Shown here: positions 35,490-45,236 of the stretch, in pieces
Layout of the letters: every line of letters starts with the position of its first letter
Position numbering within the stretch: position 1 is the first letter of the stretch
Source: Planctomycetota bacterium
Lineage (GTDB): Bacteria; Planctomycetota; Planctomycetia; Planctomycetales; Planctomycetaceae
NCBI GenBank assembly: GCA_003671275.1
Contig: QWPB01000128.1
Span: 1-62,070, forward strand
Direction of reading: 5' to 3'
DNA length: 62,070 nucleotides
Notes under the pieces: generated by a model
What the model saw: the letters and a program-made list of their open reading frames with translations, nothing else
Databases searched by the model: none
Told to the model about the DNA's origin: nothing
Made by a program: the position numbers and the translations under genes

Positions 35490-36233
35490 ATGATCGACCT
35501 GCGTGATGTCACGAAACAGTACGGATCAACCATTGTCCTGAATGGCGTGAGACTGAGTGTGGCCCGTGGCGAAGTCTGTGTCCTGCTGGGGCCGTCGGGC
35601 GGCGGCAAGAGCACTCTGCTGCGGACGATCAACGGGCTGGAAACGTTCGATTCGGGAACGATTGAAGTCGACGGGATCATGTTGCGCGGTGGGACCGATC
35701 CGAACCGCCACCAGGCTCTTCCAGAAATTCGTCGCCGGGTCGGAATGGTCTTTCAGCAGTTCCACCTGTTTCCGCATCTGACCGCGATTGAAAACATTGT
35801 CGAGGCCCCCATCCACGTATTGCGACAGCCGCGTGACGTGGCACTGGCCGAAGCTCACCGACTGCTCGACCGAGTGGGTCTGCTGAATAAAGCCGACTCC
35901 CGGCCAGCGTCCCTATCCGGGGGCCAGCAACAGCGGGTGGCCATCGCGCGAGCCCTTGCCATGCACCCCCAGGCGATCCTCTTTGATGAGCCGACCAGTG
36001 CCCTGGACCCGCAGATGACTGCCGAAGTGACTGCCGTGATCGCCGATCTGGCCCACGAGGGGCAGACCATGATCGTCGTTACTCATGGGATGGAATTTGC
36101 ACGGGCTACGGCGCATCGCGTCCACATCCTGCACGGGGGAACCATCATTGAATCGGGCAGCCCGGACCAGGTGTTCGACGCTCCGCAACACCCCGTCACA
36201 CAGGCCTTCGTTCGGAAAACCGAGTTTTCATGA
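35490..36233 (+). CDS. ABC transporter ATPase, polar amino-acid type
   Basis: 247 residues from ATG 35490 (MIDLRDVTKQYGSTIVLNGV), with CGGAG 7 bases upstream. Walker A GPSGGGKST, Q-loop VGMVFQQFHLF, signature SLSGGQQQR, Walker B AILFDEPTSALDP and H-loop VVTHGMEFA are all present. The closest type is GlnQ/HisP (uptake of glutamine, histidine and similar). No permease or binding-protein gene is adjacent, so it is an orphan component. It is divergent from the zinc-ribbon gene. Confidence 0.9.
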   Translation: MIDLRDVTKQYGSTIVLNGVRLSVARGEVCVLLGPSGGGKSTLLRTINGLETFDSGTIEVDGIMLRGGTDPNRHQALPEIRRRVGMVFQQFHLFPHLTAIENIVEAPIHVLRQPRDVALAEAHRLLDRVGLLNKADSRPASLSGGQQQRVAIARALAMHPQAILFDEPTSALDPQMTAEVTAVIADLAHEGQTMIVVTHGMEFARATAHRVHILHGGTIIESGSPDQVFDAPQHPVTQAFVRKTEFS

Positions 36234-36379
36234 TCCCCGAATGACAAGTAACTCACGGAAGTCCCGGAGGCGATTGCCCCGATTGCCCGCCGGACCCGCT
36301 GGTCGAGGTGCTCCTCTATGAGACAGTCCCCGGCGAAGGTGTCGTGTGTTACACTCCCCTCGCCCACTGAGATTCTGCC

Positions 36380-36862
36380 ATGAGCCAGTCCAAAACCAGA
36401 CCCGGTGATCCCGATCGGGTTGTCTGTCGTAACCGCAAAGCGCTGCACGAATATGAAATCGTGGACCAGCTTGATTGCGGCATCATGTTGCATGGCAGCG
36501 AAGTCAAAAGCGTACGCAACAACAAAGTGACACTGGAGGAAGGCTTCGCCCGGATCGAACGGGGCGAAGTGTGGTTGTACAACGTCGATATCGCCGAATA
36601 CTCGGAGGCGAATCAGATGAACCACCCGCTGCGGCGTCCTCGCAAGCTGCTGCTGAAGAAGAAAGAAATCACCAAGTTCGCGGCCCGAGCGGACGAATCG
36701 GGGATGTCACTCATCCCACTGGATGTGCATTTCTCGCGAGGATTCGTAAAAGTGCGTCTCGGTGTCGGCAAGGGGCGCAAGCTGCACGACAAGCGTGAAA
36801 AGCTGAAGTCCGATGACGCGCGTCGCGAGATTCAGCAGGCCATGCGTCAGCGGAATCGTTAA
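36380..36862 (+). CDS. smpB: SsrA-binding protein
   Basis: 160 residues. SmpB brings tmRNA to stalled ribosomes. Motifs: VCRNRKALHEYEIVDQLDCG, GIMLHGSEVKSVR, NQMNHPLRRPRKLLLKKKEI, the C-terminal basic GKGRKLHDKREKLKS and the unfolded tail REIQQAMRQ. Full length with normal N- and C-termini. The gene encoding tmRNA is not in the window. Confidence 0.96.
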   Translation: MSQSKTRPGDPDRVVCRNRKALHEYEIVDQLDCGIMLHGSEVKSVRNNKVTLEEGFARIERGEVWLYNVDIAEYSEANQMNHPLRRPRKLLLKKKEITKFAARADESGMSLIPLDVHFSRGFVKVRLGVGKGRKLHDKREKLKSDDARREIQQAMRQRNR

Positions 36863-36921
36863 GTCGCACTGCGTCAGCCCCTTCGGAATGGATCGTTCCT
36901 TCTCGGGTTGTTTCCGATCCC

Positions 36922-39900
36922 ATGCTCGACCCGCAACTCAGTCTGAAGCTGCTCACCCCCGGCGGACTGCCAGACGCCGTTGCCGTCAGCGCACTGAGCG
37001 AAGTTCCCTTTGATCAGGCCGTCACGGCCCTCAAACGGCTGCGTGAGATCCCCCGGAATGATCAGGAACTCGCGATCTTCGCGCACATCCTGCCCACATT
37101 AGCCATCAGCCTGGAAGAAGCCGCCACCCCGGACATCTCGCTCATCAACCTCGAGCAGTATCTGGGGGCCTGTCCGGACCGGATCGAGATCCTGTCATTC
37201 CTCGCCAATCAGCCCCGGGCGGTCGAAATTCTGGTGCGGCTGTTTGTCGGTAGCCAGTATCTGACCGGGATATTGATGCAGAATCCCAAGTATCTGCCTC
37301 AACTGACTCAGCACAACCGGCTGGCCGAAATCAAGAGCCGACAACAATTCGTCGAGGAAGGCCGGATCGCCACCGATCCCGCCCGGACATGGTCCGAACG
37401 CCTGATCTCCCTGCGCCACTTCCAGCAGTGGGAACTGCTGCGGATTGCCGCGTGCGACACGTTTGGCCTGATGGATTTCAAGGCCACCACGCTCCAGCTG
37501 TCACTGCTGGCCGATGGCATCACCCAGCTGGCGTTGCGGTTTGCGGCGGAAGAGACTCGCGTCGATCCGGGCGACTTCGTCGTCCTGGCACTCGGTAAGC
37601 TCGGTGGCGAGGAACTGAACTATAGCTCCGATATCGATCTGATCTTCGTCTCTCGCGAAGGCGGTCCCGAGTTGGTGCCACTTGCTCAGCGACTGATACG
37701 CGCCCTGTCCGAACCCACAACGGCGGGCTTCCTGTATCGCGTTGACATGCGTCTGCGCCCGTGGGGGCAGGCGGGGGCGCTGGTCACGACAGTGGCCAGC
37801 TGGAGTGATTATCTCCGACGACACGGAAGGCTGTGGGAGAAACAGGCCCTGCTCAAGGCTCGACCGATTGCGGGCGATCTGTCGTTGGGGCGGGCGGTCC
37901 TGCGGGAATTGGATTCTCAAATCTATCAGGTGGATGCCGAAGCCGTTCGACAGAACGTGCGGCAGATGAAGCAGGAAATTGAACGCTCACTCACCCAGCA
38001 TGGTCTGCCATGGAACGAGGTCAAAGGGGGCCCCGGAGGGATTCGGGACATCGAATTCCTCACGCAGTCGCAGCAACTGATTCATGGCGGTGACCTCCCG
38101 GAGGTCCGCAGCATCAATACCCTGGATGGACTGGTGCGGCTGGCAGACCGTGATTTCATTCATGCCAATGAGTATCGCCAGCTGGCCAGCGGATACGTCT
38201 TTCTGCGGACAGTCGAGCATTCACTCCAGCTGCTCTACAACAAGCAGGAGCACGCCCTGCCCAGTGGTTCTCGCGAGTTGACTGCGCTGGCCAAACGAAT
38301 TGACTTTCCGGGACCGACGGAATTCCTGGCCTACCACGATCAGCACCGCCGCGAGATCCGTAAGGTGTTTGATAAGTACCTTGGCGGTGGCAGTGCCACC
38401 AGCAGCTCGGTTGTCCCGGAGGACTCGTTCGAACGACATCTGGGAGCGGCAGCCACCAAATATCGCGAACTGTTTCCGGAAGACCGAGCGGCCCGTGATC
38501 TGGCCCTGCTGGCTCGCGTGGATGCACAACATCCGGTGTGCGTGGCCGCTCAACTGCGAGAACCGGGGCGATGGGAACTCACCATTGCGGGTTACGACCA
38601 GATTGGCGATCTGTCACTGATCTGTGGAGTGCTGCTGGCTCGTGAAATCAACATCGAAGCGGGCGATGTTCTGACCGGATCTGATTTGCCGTCCACCCTC
38701 CCCGGACAGACCGCCTTGCCGGTGGCTCCCCGCCGCAAGTTCATCAACGTATTCCAGGTCACGGGCCCCGCAACTATTCCAAACGATTTCTGGAAGGAGT
38801 ACGAGCAAGAACTGACCGAGTTATTACTGGCAGCTACTCCCGGTTCCCCGGAAGCCACTCAGGGCCGACTGATTCGCCGATTGGCCAGCATTGTCCGCTT
38901 TGAGCCGGAGTCCCGCTCCGCCCTGCTGCCGGTACATATCGTCATCGACAACGATTCCTCTTCCGAGGCCACAATCTTACGGATTACCGGGGAAGACTCG
39001 ATCGGCTTTCTTTACGAACTTTCCAATGCACTGGCCCTCAGTGGGATTTCGATCGAGCGGGTCTCCGTGCGATCCGAAGGGCGTTTGGCCCGTGACACCC
39101 TGGCGGTCACGGACGAGCAGAGCCGAAAGATCACGGACCCCGGACGGATCGCCGAGCTGCGCACGACAATTACGCTGATCAAGCACTTCACACATCTGCT
39201 GCCGCAGTCGCCCAATCCGGAAGCCGCCTTACGGCATTTCCGAGAGTTCCTGTCCCAGTTTTTCGCCCGTGTTGACTGGTCGGAGCAAGTGGCCTCGCTG
39301 GGGCGATCCGATGTCCTTGTCGCCTTGTCTCGCGTGCTGGGGGTCAGTGATTTTCTCTGGGAGGAGTTCCTCCGACAACAGCAGCCCGGGCTCGTTCCGC
39401 TCGTTACTCAGACGGATGGTGGCGAGGCTCGCACGCTGGGGGAACTGGCCACCGACCTCCGCAGCCAATTGTCGGGGACGACTGATTACGAGGAACAACG
39501 GCGGCGACTGAATAACTTCAAAGATCGTGAAATGCTCCGTGTCGACATGCGACATATCTTGGGTGACCAGGACACCTTTCGCGGGTTCTCACAAGAGCTG
39601 ACTGATGTCGGGCAGGTCGTGGTCCAGGCGGCTTTGGACATCAGCCAGGCGGAGTTGTCCACGCTCCATGGCCAGCCGCAGCTGGAAGATGGTCGTGCCT
39701 GCCGCCTGAGTGTTTGTGCGCTGGGTAAGTTTGCCGGTTGCGAGTTGGGGTTCGCCTCGGATATCGAATTGATGTTTCTGTTCGAAGGCTCCGGAATGAC
39801 GACCGGGTGTGAACCGCTTACCAATCAGGAGTATTACGAGCGGATGATTGATCAATTTGTGAAATCGATTCACGCTCGTCGCAAGGGAATCTTTGAAATC

Positions 39901-40560
39901 GACCTGCGGCTGCGGCCTTATGGCAAAGCTGGCAGCCCGGCAGTGCTGCTGGACACGTTCCGCCGGTACTTTGCCCCCGAAGGTGCCGCGTGGCCCTTTG
40001 AACGGCAGGCACTGGTCAAGTTTCGCCCCCTCATCGGTGATCCGGAATTCAATCGGCAAATCTTGGAAGAACGGGATCAGTTGATCTTTGCTCCCGGCCA
40101 ATTCGATGTGGCTGCCATGCGCGCCATGCGCGACAAGCAGATCCGCCAGCTGGTCCAGCCAGGTACGTTCAACGCCAAGCTCAGCCCCGGGGGACTGGTT
40201 GACATCGAGTATCTGGTTCAGGGGCTGCAGTTGCTTCACGGGGGATTGCACCCGCAGGTCCGAACCGCCAATACCCGGGAGGCAATGCGGCAACTGGAAG
40301 CCATCGGAATTTTGAGTACCGAGCAGCGGCTGGGGCTCAAAGATGCGTATCGCTTTTTACGGCGACTGATCGACGCCCTGCGGATGGTTCGGGGGGATGC
40401 CCGCGACTTGACGGTACCGCCGATGCAGTCTGAGGAGTTTCGGTTCCTGGCCCGGCGAATGCGATTGTTTCGGGACTCCACCGACCTGGTCGCTGATCTG
40501 GAATCGTACACGGTCATCGTGCGTGATCTGTGCCAGTCCCTGCTGCCCTCGTCGAACTGA
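36922..40560 (+). CDS. glnE: GlnE-type glutamine synthetase adenylyltransferase with internal tandem ACT domains
   Basis: 1212 residues; normal GlnE is about 940-1000. First nucleotidyltransferase half: LALGKLGGEELNYSSDIDLI (D237, D239) with RVDMRLRPWGQAG. After about residue 520 a 200-residue insertion carries two ACT-like units: ACT1 about 550-614 (WELTIAGYDQIGDLSLICGV) and ACT2 about 668-733 (TILRITGEDSIGFLYELSNA, then LSGISIERVSVRS). The second half resumes with CALGKFAGCELGFASDIELM (D947, E949) and IDLRLRPYGKAGSP. GlnE adenylylates and deadenylylates glutamine synthetase in response to PII and glutamine. ACT pairs of this kind are the glutamine sensor of GlnD. The second metal Asp is Glu949 here. 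Smaller downstream nrdR is convergent. Confidence 0.93.
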   Translation: MLDPQLSLKLLTPGGLPDAVAVSALSEVPFDQAVTALKRLREIPRNDQELAIFAHILPTLAISLEEAATPDISLINLEQYLGACPDRIEILSFLANQPRAVEILVRLFVGSQYLTGILMQNPKYLPQLTQHNRLAEIKSRQQFVEEGRIATDPARTWSERLISLRHFQQWELLRIAACDTFGLMDFKATTLQLSLLADGITQLALRFAAEETRVDPGDFVVLALGKLGGEELNYSSDIDLIFVSREGGPELVPLAQRLIRALSEPTTAGFLYRVDMRLRPWGQAGALVTTVASWSDYLRRHGRLWEKQALLKARPIAGDLSLGRAVLRELDSQIYQVDAEAVRQNVRQMKQEIERSLTQHGLPWNEVKGGPGGIRDIEFLTQSQQLIHGGDLPEVRSINTLDGLVRLADRDFIHANEYRQLASGYVFLRTVEHSLQLLYNKQEHALPSGSRELTALAKRIDFPGPTEFLAYHDQHRREIRKVFDKYLGGGSATSSSVVPEDSFERHLGAAATKYRELFPEDRAARDLALLARVDAQHPVCVAAQLREPGRWELTIAGYDQIGDLSLICGVLLAREINIEAGDVLTGSDLPSTLPGQTALPVAPRRKFINVFQVTGPATIPNDFWKEYEQELTELLLAATPGSPEATQGRLIRRLASIVRFEPESRSALLPVHIVIDNDSSSEATILRITGEDSIGFLYELSNALALSGISIERVSVRSEGRLARDTLAVTDEQSRKITDPGRIAELRTTITLIKHFTHLLPQSPNPEAALRHFREFLSQFFARVDWSEQVASLGRSDVLVALSRVLGVSDFLWEEFLRQQQPGLVPLVTQTDGGEARTLGELATDLRSQLSGTTDYEEQRRRLNNFKDREMLRVDMRHILGDQDTFRGFSQELTDVGQVVVQAALDISQAELSTLHGQPQLEDGRACRLSVCALGKFAGCELGFASDIELMFLFEGSGMTTGCEPLTNQEYYERMIDQFVKSIHARRKGIFEIDLRLRPYGKAGSPAVLLDTFRRYFAPEGAAWPFERQALVKFRPLIGDPEFNRQILEERDQLIFAPGQFDVAAMRAMRDKQIRQLVQPGTFNAKLSPGGLVDIEYLVQGLQLLHGGLHPQVRTANTREAMRQLEAIGILSTEQRLGLKDAYRFLRRLIDALRMVRGDARDLTVPPMQSEEFRFLARRMRLFRDSTDLVADLESYTVIVRDLCQSLLPSSN

Positions 40561-40603
40561 ATCGTCGAGAGGACGCGGACCAATGACCCAGCGACTCGAT
40601 TAC

Positions 40604-41095
40604 TCAGCGGTCCACAGATTTACCGCGTCCACGAGGTGAGTCGGGCCGCTCCCGCAGAATTGGTTGCAGCTCCTGCACAAAATCGTTGACATCCTGAAAC
40701 GACCGGTACACCGAAGCGAACCGCACGAAGGCCACTTGATCGAGCCGTTTCAGCGATTCCATCACTCGTTCGCCGAGATACCGCGAAGGGACCTCCCGCT
40801 CGAAGTGGGCGTACACGTCGCGTTCGATGTCGGACACGATTCGTTCAATCTGATCCGGGCTGATGGGCCGCTTGTAGCATGCCTTTTCCAGGCCGGCCCG
40901 GATTCGCTCGCGGTCAAAGGGCACCCGGGCTCCGTCTTTCTTGATGACCTTAAGAGGGGACTCCTCGATCTTTTCATAAGTTGTAAAGCGCCGACCACAA
41001 TCCAGGCACTCCCGCCGACGGCGAATCACGAACTCCTGGCTTCCGCGGGAATCGACGACTTTGGTCTCGCCCTTCTGGCAAAACGGGCAGAGCAT
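40604..41095 (-). CDS. nrdR: Transcriptional repressor NrdR
   Basis: 163 residues. The N-terminal zinc ribbon is [17 protein letters not shown]...[13 protein letters not shown]. An ATP-cone follows ([60 protein letters not shown]). NrdR represses ribonucleotide reductase genes through NrdR boxes when dATP is high. No rnr gene is in the window. It is convergent with glnE, with a 43-bp gap. Confidence 0.96.
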   Translation of the reverse strand: MLCPFCQKGETKVVDSRGSQEFVIRRRRECLDCGRRFTTYEKIEESPLKVIKKDGARVPFDRERIRAGLEKACYKRPISPDQIERIVSDIERDVYAHFEREVPSRYLGERVMESLKRLDQVAFVRFASVYRSFQDVNDFVQELQPILRERPDSPRGRGKSVDR

Positions 41096-41204
41096 TGAGC
41101 GAATCTCCTGATCACGGCATCACGGAACATCGGCATCATAGAGCCTGTCCAGCCACAGGGCGAGCCGTCTTCCGGGGGCTATGAAGAAGGGGGCCCCTTC
41201 GCGA

Positions 41205-42389
41205 TCACGCCACGCTGATCGATTGATCTGCGGTGCGATTGAACTCGGTCACCCGCTCGATGGCCTTCAACATCTGCACGCGGTCCACCTCATGCACATC
41301 GAGCTTTTGCCCGACATCGGACAGCATCGTCAGAGTCAGTCGCCCGCCCAGATGCTGCCGGAACTCTTCCAGCCCCCGAAACAGAGTCCATGTCTCATGC
41401 AATACGGGATGATCCAGATCCAGTTGCAGATCCTTGAGGGCTCGCAATACGCGGTGAGCCTCGTCCATTGGAAATCCATGGACGAGTGAGCTGTAGACCG
41501 TGTCCACTGCCACACCGATGGCGACCGCTTCGCCGTGTCGCAGAGAAAAATTGGACATCACTTCCAGCTTATGCGCGGACCAGTGGCCAAAGTCGAGGGG
41601 GCGGGCCTCCAGCATCTCGAACGGGTCGCCCCCCCGAGTAATGTGATCCAGATGCAACTGGGCGGACCGACGGATGACCGGTTGGGCGGCTGACATGTCG
41701 CGCTGACCAATTCGGGAAGCCAGTCGACAGACCTCATCAAACGCTTCGCGGCATTTCAGAACGGAGACCTTCACGGCCTCTGAGAAGCCGCAGCGATAGT
41801 CCCGATCCGGCAACGTCGTCAGTAGGCGGGCATCATTGATCACCCCCCACGGAACCGCGAACGTCCCCAGCCAGTTCTTTTTCTGAAAGAGGTTCACGCT
41901 GTTCTTCACACCCACCCCGGAATCCGCCTGGGCCAGCGTCGTGGTGGGAAGCCGGATCAACCGAATCCCACGGTGCGCAATCGCGGCCGCAAAGCCCACC
42001 GCATCCAGCACCGCGCCTCCTCCAATGGCGATCACATAGCTGCGCCGATCAAGATCATCGGCGTTAATCATCTGGAGCATCCGCTCCAGGACGTGGACGT
42101 CGTTTTTGACGGACTCGCCTCCACAGGTCATCTGAATTGGGCCGGGAGAGGACACCCGATCCCCCCATCGAGCCAGCAACCCCTGGATTCGGAGGACTAG
42201 CGACTTGTCTGCCTGAGCAACGGACTCGTCCACCCAGAACTGCACCCGGGGGACCATTCCCTCGGACGCCTGAATCAGATCCAGTAATACCCGCTCTTCC
42301 GATCCGAGCACGTCTTCCGTAAACCGCAGCCGATGCGTAAAGGGCACGGCGAAGCTGACATCCTGGCGACTGGTGCTTGGTTCAGACAT
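41205..42389 (-). CDS. Sugar-phosphate cyclase of the 3-dehydroquinate synthase family, EboD-like
   Basis: 394 residues. Motifs: NAD-binding [20 protein letters not shown], the [20 protein letters not shown] block, [20 protein letters not shown], and the metal and catalytic region [13 protein letters not shown] with [11 protein letters not shown] and [16 protein letters not shown]. It is longer than AroB and lacks its shikimate-pathway neighbours. [10 protein letters not shown] is what I recall as typical of EboD. A bona fide AroB is expected elsewhere. EboD functions in the ebo pathway for export or synthesis of cryptic metabolites. A possible EboF-like gene is at 12.7 kb. Separation from other ebo genes leaves the role uncertain. 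Confidence 0.8.
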   Translation of the reverse strand: MSEPSTSRQDVSFAVPFTHRLRFTEDVLGSEERVLLDLIQASEGMVPRVQFWVDESVAQADKSLVLRIQGLLARWGDRVSSPGPIQMTCGGESVKNDVHVLERMLQMINADDLDRRSYVIAIGGGAVLDAVGFAAAIAHRGIRLIRLPTTTLAQADSGVGVKNSVNLFQKKNWLGTFAVPWGVINDARLLTTLPDRDYRCGFSEAVKVSVLKCREAFDEVCRLASRIGQRDMSAAQPVIRRSAQLHLDHITRGGDPFEMLEARPLDFGHWSAHKLEVMSNFSLRHGEAVAIGVAVDTVYSSLVHGFPMDEAHRVLRALKDLQLDLDHPVLHETWTLFRGLEEFRQHLGGRLTLTMLSDVGQKLDVHEVDRVQMLKAIERVTEFNRTADQSISVA

Positions 42390-42708
42390 CGGTGGGGAGG
42401 TTCAGGAGGCATTCTGGCAAGTACGAATTCATTGTGAAGCGTCCCGGAACAGGCTGCAACTCTGAGCCGAAATCTCCACGGCTGGCCAGTTTGTGAAACT
42501 GCCAGCTCGGTGGGGCAGGCAACCTTGCCTGCCCCATGATCTCCAGGAAAACGATCTCCTGTGAGGCGTGCGACAGACAGGATTGTCTGCCGTACTGACT
42601 TTCCGGACGCACACCCATTGCGGTAATCGATGGAATTCCTCACTACACCGACGTCTGCATCCCCAGTAGGATAGTGATCTCCCGACGGACCGCTGGCTTG
42701 AGAAAAGC
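42390..42708. other. Intergenic region carrying interspersed repeat copy A
   Basis: 319 bp between divergent genes. Besides repeat copy A at 42512-42618 it holds the start regions of both neighbours. Short overlapping frames here are not protein-like. Confidence 0.5.
42512..42618 (+). repeat. Interspersed repeat, copy A (two perfect hairpins)
   Basis: About 107 bp. Hairpin 1: 42512-42522 with 42525-42535 (GGGGCAGGCAA and complement, perfect 11-bp stem). Hairpin 2: CAGACA-GGAT-TGTCTG near 42574-42589. Ends with TTTCCGGACGCACACCC. It aligns with copies B (12543-12651) and C (59504-59610, opposite strand). Confidence 0.7.
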
Positions 42709-43587
42709 ATGTCATTTCGTTCCCACTCAAAATCTTCGACACACTCGAAGGATCGTCGCCGCCGAGCGATCCTTCGGGGGCAGGGTCTGGACTCGTTGCC
42801 GGAAACGATCGAATCGCCAGCCGATCCGTCGGATCAGGTGACGATGATTCACGTGCCCCGCCCCGAGATTACGCCACGCGAATACCATGCCCCCCGCAGG
42901 ATTTCCGATCTGTTGTCCGATGACTGTCCTGCCAATTGGTTATTTATTGGGGACAGCTACACTCCGGTGGGGGATGCTCTCTCGTCGCAGTGGATGACCA
43001 GCCCGACGCTGGTTTCGGCGTCTCTGCGGAAACAGTTCGCCCGCCCCCGTGACGTGTACATTGATGCCACTTATCCCGGCTCGCGGGTCTCGGAAGTCCT
43101 GTATGAGTTTGAGCGGCGAGTGCTGCGGTTCGAACCGGATCTGGTGTTTCTGGCAATCGGTACCCCCGAGGCCACCTCACACGACACGGCTCGGTTCGAG
43201 CAGACCATGTCCCGGTTGATCCGCTGGGCCCGAAAGATGGGCTGTCAGATGGTCCTGCAATCGCCGCCCTGCATCCCCGGACGCAGCGACGGTGAACTGA
43301 CCCGGAGCCTGATCCTTGTCGAGGCCATTCGTGGGATCTCCCGCGAACACTCCGTCCCTCTCGTCGATCACTGGGAATATTGGGAGGGCGCCGCGACCAC
43401 AGCCGATAACATTCATGAGTGGTATGACGCCGCGACCGCGACCCCAGGGGCCATCGGGCATCAGCAACTGATGCAACGGATGCTTCATGAATTGTACGCT
43501 CAGCAAGCCTCGACCCGGCAGGCACCGTCAGCCACATCGAGCGGAGTGACTCCCGCAAACGCCGGACTCGATCACCGAATTTTCTGA
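42709..43587 (+). CDS. SGNH/GDSL-type hydrolase
   Basis: 292 residues. Block I is [10 protein letters not shown] (Ser nucleophile in GDS). The middle block is [11 protein letters not shown] (GTPEA in place of the usual GTND), and the final His is in [15 protein letters not shown]. The N-terminal 80 residues are charged and low in homology ([15 protein letters not shown]). Family members are esterases or acyl/peptidoglycan deacetylases. No signal peptide is seen. Its last 16 bases overlap the sulfatase gene on the other strand. Confidence 0.8.
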   Translation: MSFRSHSKSSTHSKDRRRRAILRGQGLDSLPETIESPADPSDQVTMIHVPRPEITPREYHAPRRISDLLSDDCPANWLFIGDSYTPVGDALSSQWMTSPTLVSASLRKQFARPRDVYIDATYPGSRVSEVLYEFERRVLRFEPDLVFLAIGTPEATSHDTARFEQTMSRLIRWARKMGCQMVLQSPPCIPGRSDGELTRSLILVEAIRGISREHSVPLVDHWEYWEGAATTADNIHEWYDAATATPGAIGHQQLMQRMLHELYAQQASTRQAPSATSSGVTPANAGLDHRIF

Positions 43588-45074
43588 TCGGGCAACCCGC
43601 TCTGAATTCCTTCATCCACGGGCATCTGATCCGGCACAGCTCCGGCGGCCCGAATCAATTCGTCCAGCTGCAGTGACAGCTTCGCGATCCGCAACTGGTG
43701 CCGGGAATCCTTGATCAGGTTCTTTCGCTCGGTCGGGTCGGCGCTGATGTGGTACAACTCACCCAGATGGGGATCCGGGCGGCTGTCTCCGGACGGGTAG
43801 CGAATATACTTCCAGTCTTTCGTTCGGATTCCACGGACATTCGGTGTGTAGGGGAACTGTTTCTCGTAGTTGTATTCGTAGTACCACGCCCCGCGCCATT
43901 CCGTTTTGTGATCCTGCTCCTGAGCCAGTGGCTTCCACGAACGTCCGTGAGCCTTCGGCAGCGATGGAGCACCACAGACATCGAGGATGGTCGGAGCAAA
44001 ATCGAGCGTCAATACCATCTCGTCGATCACTTTGGGCGACGTGGCGGGAGTTAGACCCGGATACCGTACGACCAATGGAGTGCGAATGCTCGGCTCGTGC
44101 ATCGTTCGCTTGTCAACCATTCCATGCTCACCAGCCAGCAGCCCATTGTCGGCGGTAAAAATGAACAACGTGTTATCGAGCTCGCCCAGTTCCTTCAGCA
44201 GGGCATACAGCTGTCCGACGCTGTCGTCGACGGACAGGATCGTTCCCCAGTACGAACGGTTCATGGCGGCAAAGTCCTTCACCGCTGCGGGGCTGCGGTC
44301 CGGAAACTTCTTGCGGTAATCAAATAGCGGACCATATATCCCGTGCCACGTATCCAGCCGGAGCTTGAACCAGTCCGGTTTGTCATCGAGCAGGAATGCC
44401 GTTTCTGGATACGAACTGTCCGCATTGTCGAAGGTGTGCTCGTATTGGGGCTCCGGCAGGTAAAAGCTGTGCGGAGCCTTGTGGCCGAGCATCAGCAGGA
44501 ACGGCTGCTCGCCGGGAGCCTGCTGTCGAATCCACTTTTCGGCGAGGTCCGTCACGACATGCGTGTAGTACCCCGGCAGGACTTTTCGATCACCGTCCAC
44601 GTTGAACTCCGTGTCGAAGTATTTCCCCTGTCCTTTGTGTGTGACAAAGTAGTCGAACCCTGGACGCTTCTCGTCGTTGTTCTCCCCCATGTGGTACTTG
44701 CCGATGTAGCCCGTCCGGTAGCCTGCCGCCTGCAGCTGGCGGGGGAAGCTGGGCATCGACTCGGGGTATTCCGTGAAGTTGTTGGAGACTCCGTGGGAGT
44801 GGGCATACATCCCGCTGAGGATTGAGGCCCGGCTGGGAGAGCAGAGGGATGTTGTGCAGAATGAGTTGCGAAAATAGAGCCCCTCCGCCGCGAGGCGATC
44901 GATGTTCGGAGTTTTCAGATACGGGTGCCCCGCCCCGCTCATACAGTCCCATCGCATGTCGTCCGTCAGGATGAAGACGACATTGGGACGCTCCGCGGCA
45001 CGGGCCGACAGTCCTGTCAGCAACCATAGACATGCCGCGAGCCATCCGAACAGTTTGCGGGTCGTGCGAAACAT
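43572..45074 (-). CDS. Secreted sulfatase
   Basis: 500 residues with signal peptide ([20 protein letters not shown]). The Cys-type formylglycine site is [19 protein letters not shown]. Other marks are [40 protein letters not shown] and [20 protein letters not shown]. It hydrolyses sulfate esters, likely of marine or plant polysaccharides, but the substrate is unknown. It needs FGE or anSME for Cys oxidation; the two SUMF1 proteins here lack the FGE cysteines. It is convergent with the SGNH gene and divergent from the next gene. Confidence 0.93.
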   Translation of the reverse strand: MFRTTRKLFGWLAACLWLLTGLSARAAERPNVVFILTDDMRWDCMSGAGHPYLKTPNIDRLAAEGLYFRNSFCTTSLCSPSRASILSGMYAHSHGVSNNFTEYPESMPSFPRQLQAAGYRTGYIGKYHMGENNDEKRPGFDYFVTHKGQGKYFDTEFNVDGDRKVLPGYYTHVVTDLAEKWIRQQAPGEQPFLLMLGHKAPHSFYLPEPQYEHTFDNADSSYPETAFLLDDKPDWFKLRLDTWHGIYGPLFDYRKKFPDRSPAAVKDFAAMNRSYWGTILSVDDSVGQLYALLKELGELDNTLFIFTADNGLLAGEHGMVDKRTMHEPSIRTPLVVRYPGLTPATSPKVIDEMVLTLDFAPTILDVCGAPSLPKAHGRSWKPLAQEQDHKTEWRGAWYYEYNYEKQFPYTPNVRGIRTKDWKYIRYPSGDSRPDPHLGELYHISADPTERKNLIKDSRHQLRIAKLSLQLDELIRAAGAVPDQMPVDEGIQSGLPDQKIR

Positions 45075-45236
45075 CTGTGAGCCTTGAAACGGGGTGGTGA
45101 ATCAATGCCAAAATGTAATCCATTTGTATCGATTTAGCCTGTTCGACTGCTCGAAAATGCCATAATCCAGTACAGTAAACAGCACGTCTGAACGTGTCTT
45201 TACCCATGGTGTGTCCGGTCACGGGGAGTGATTCGC

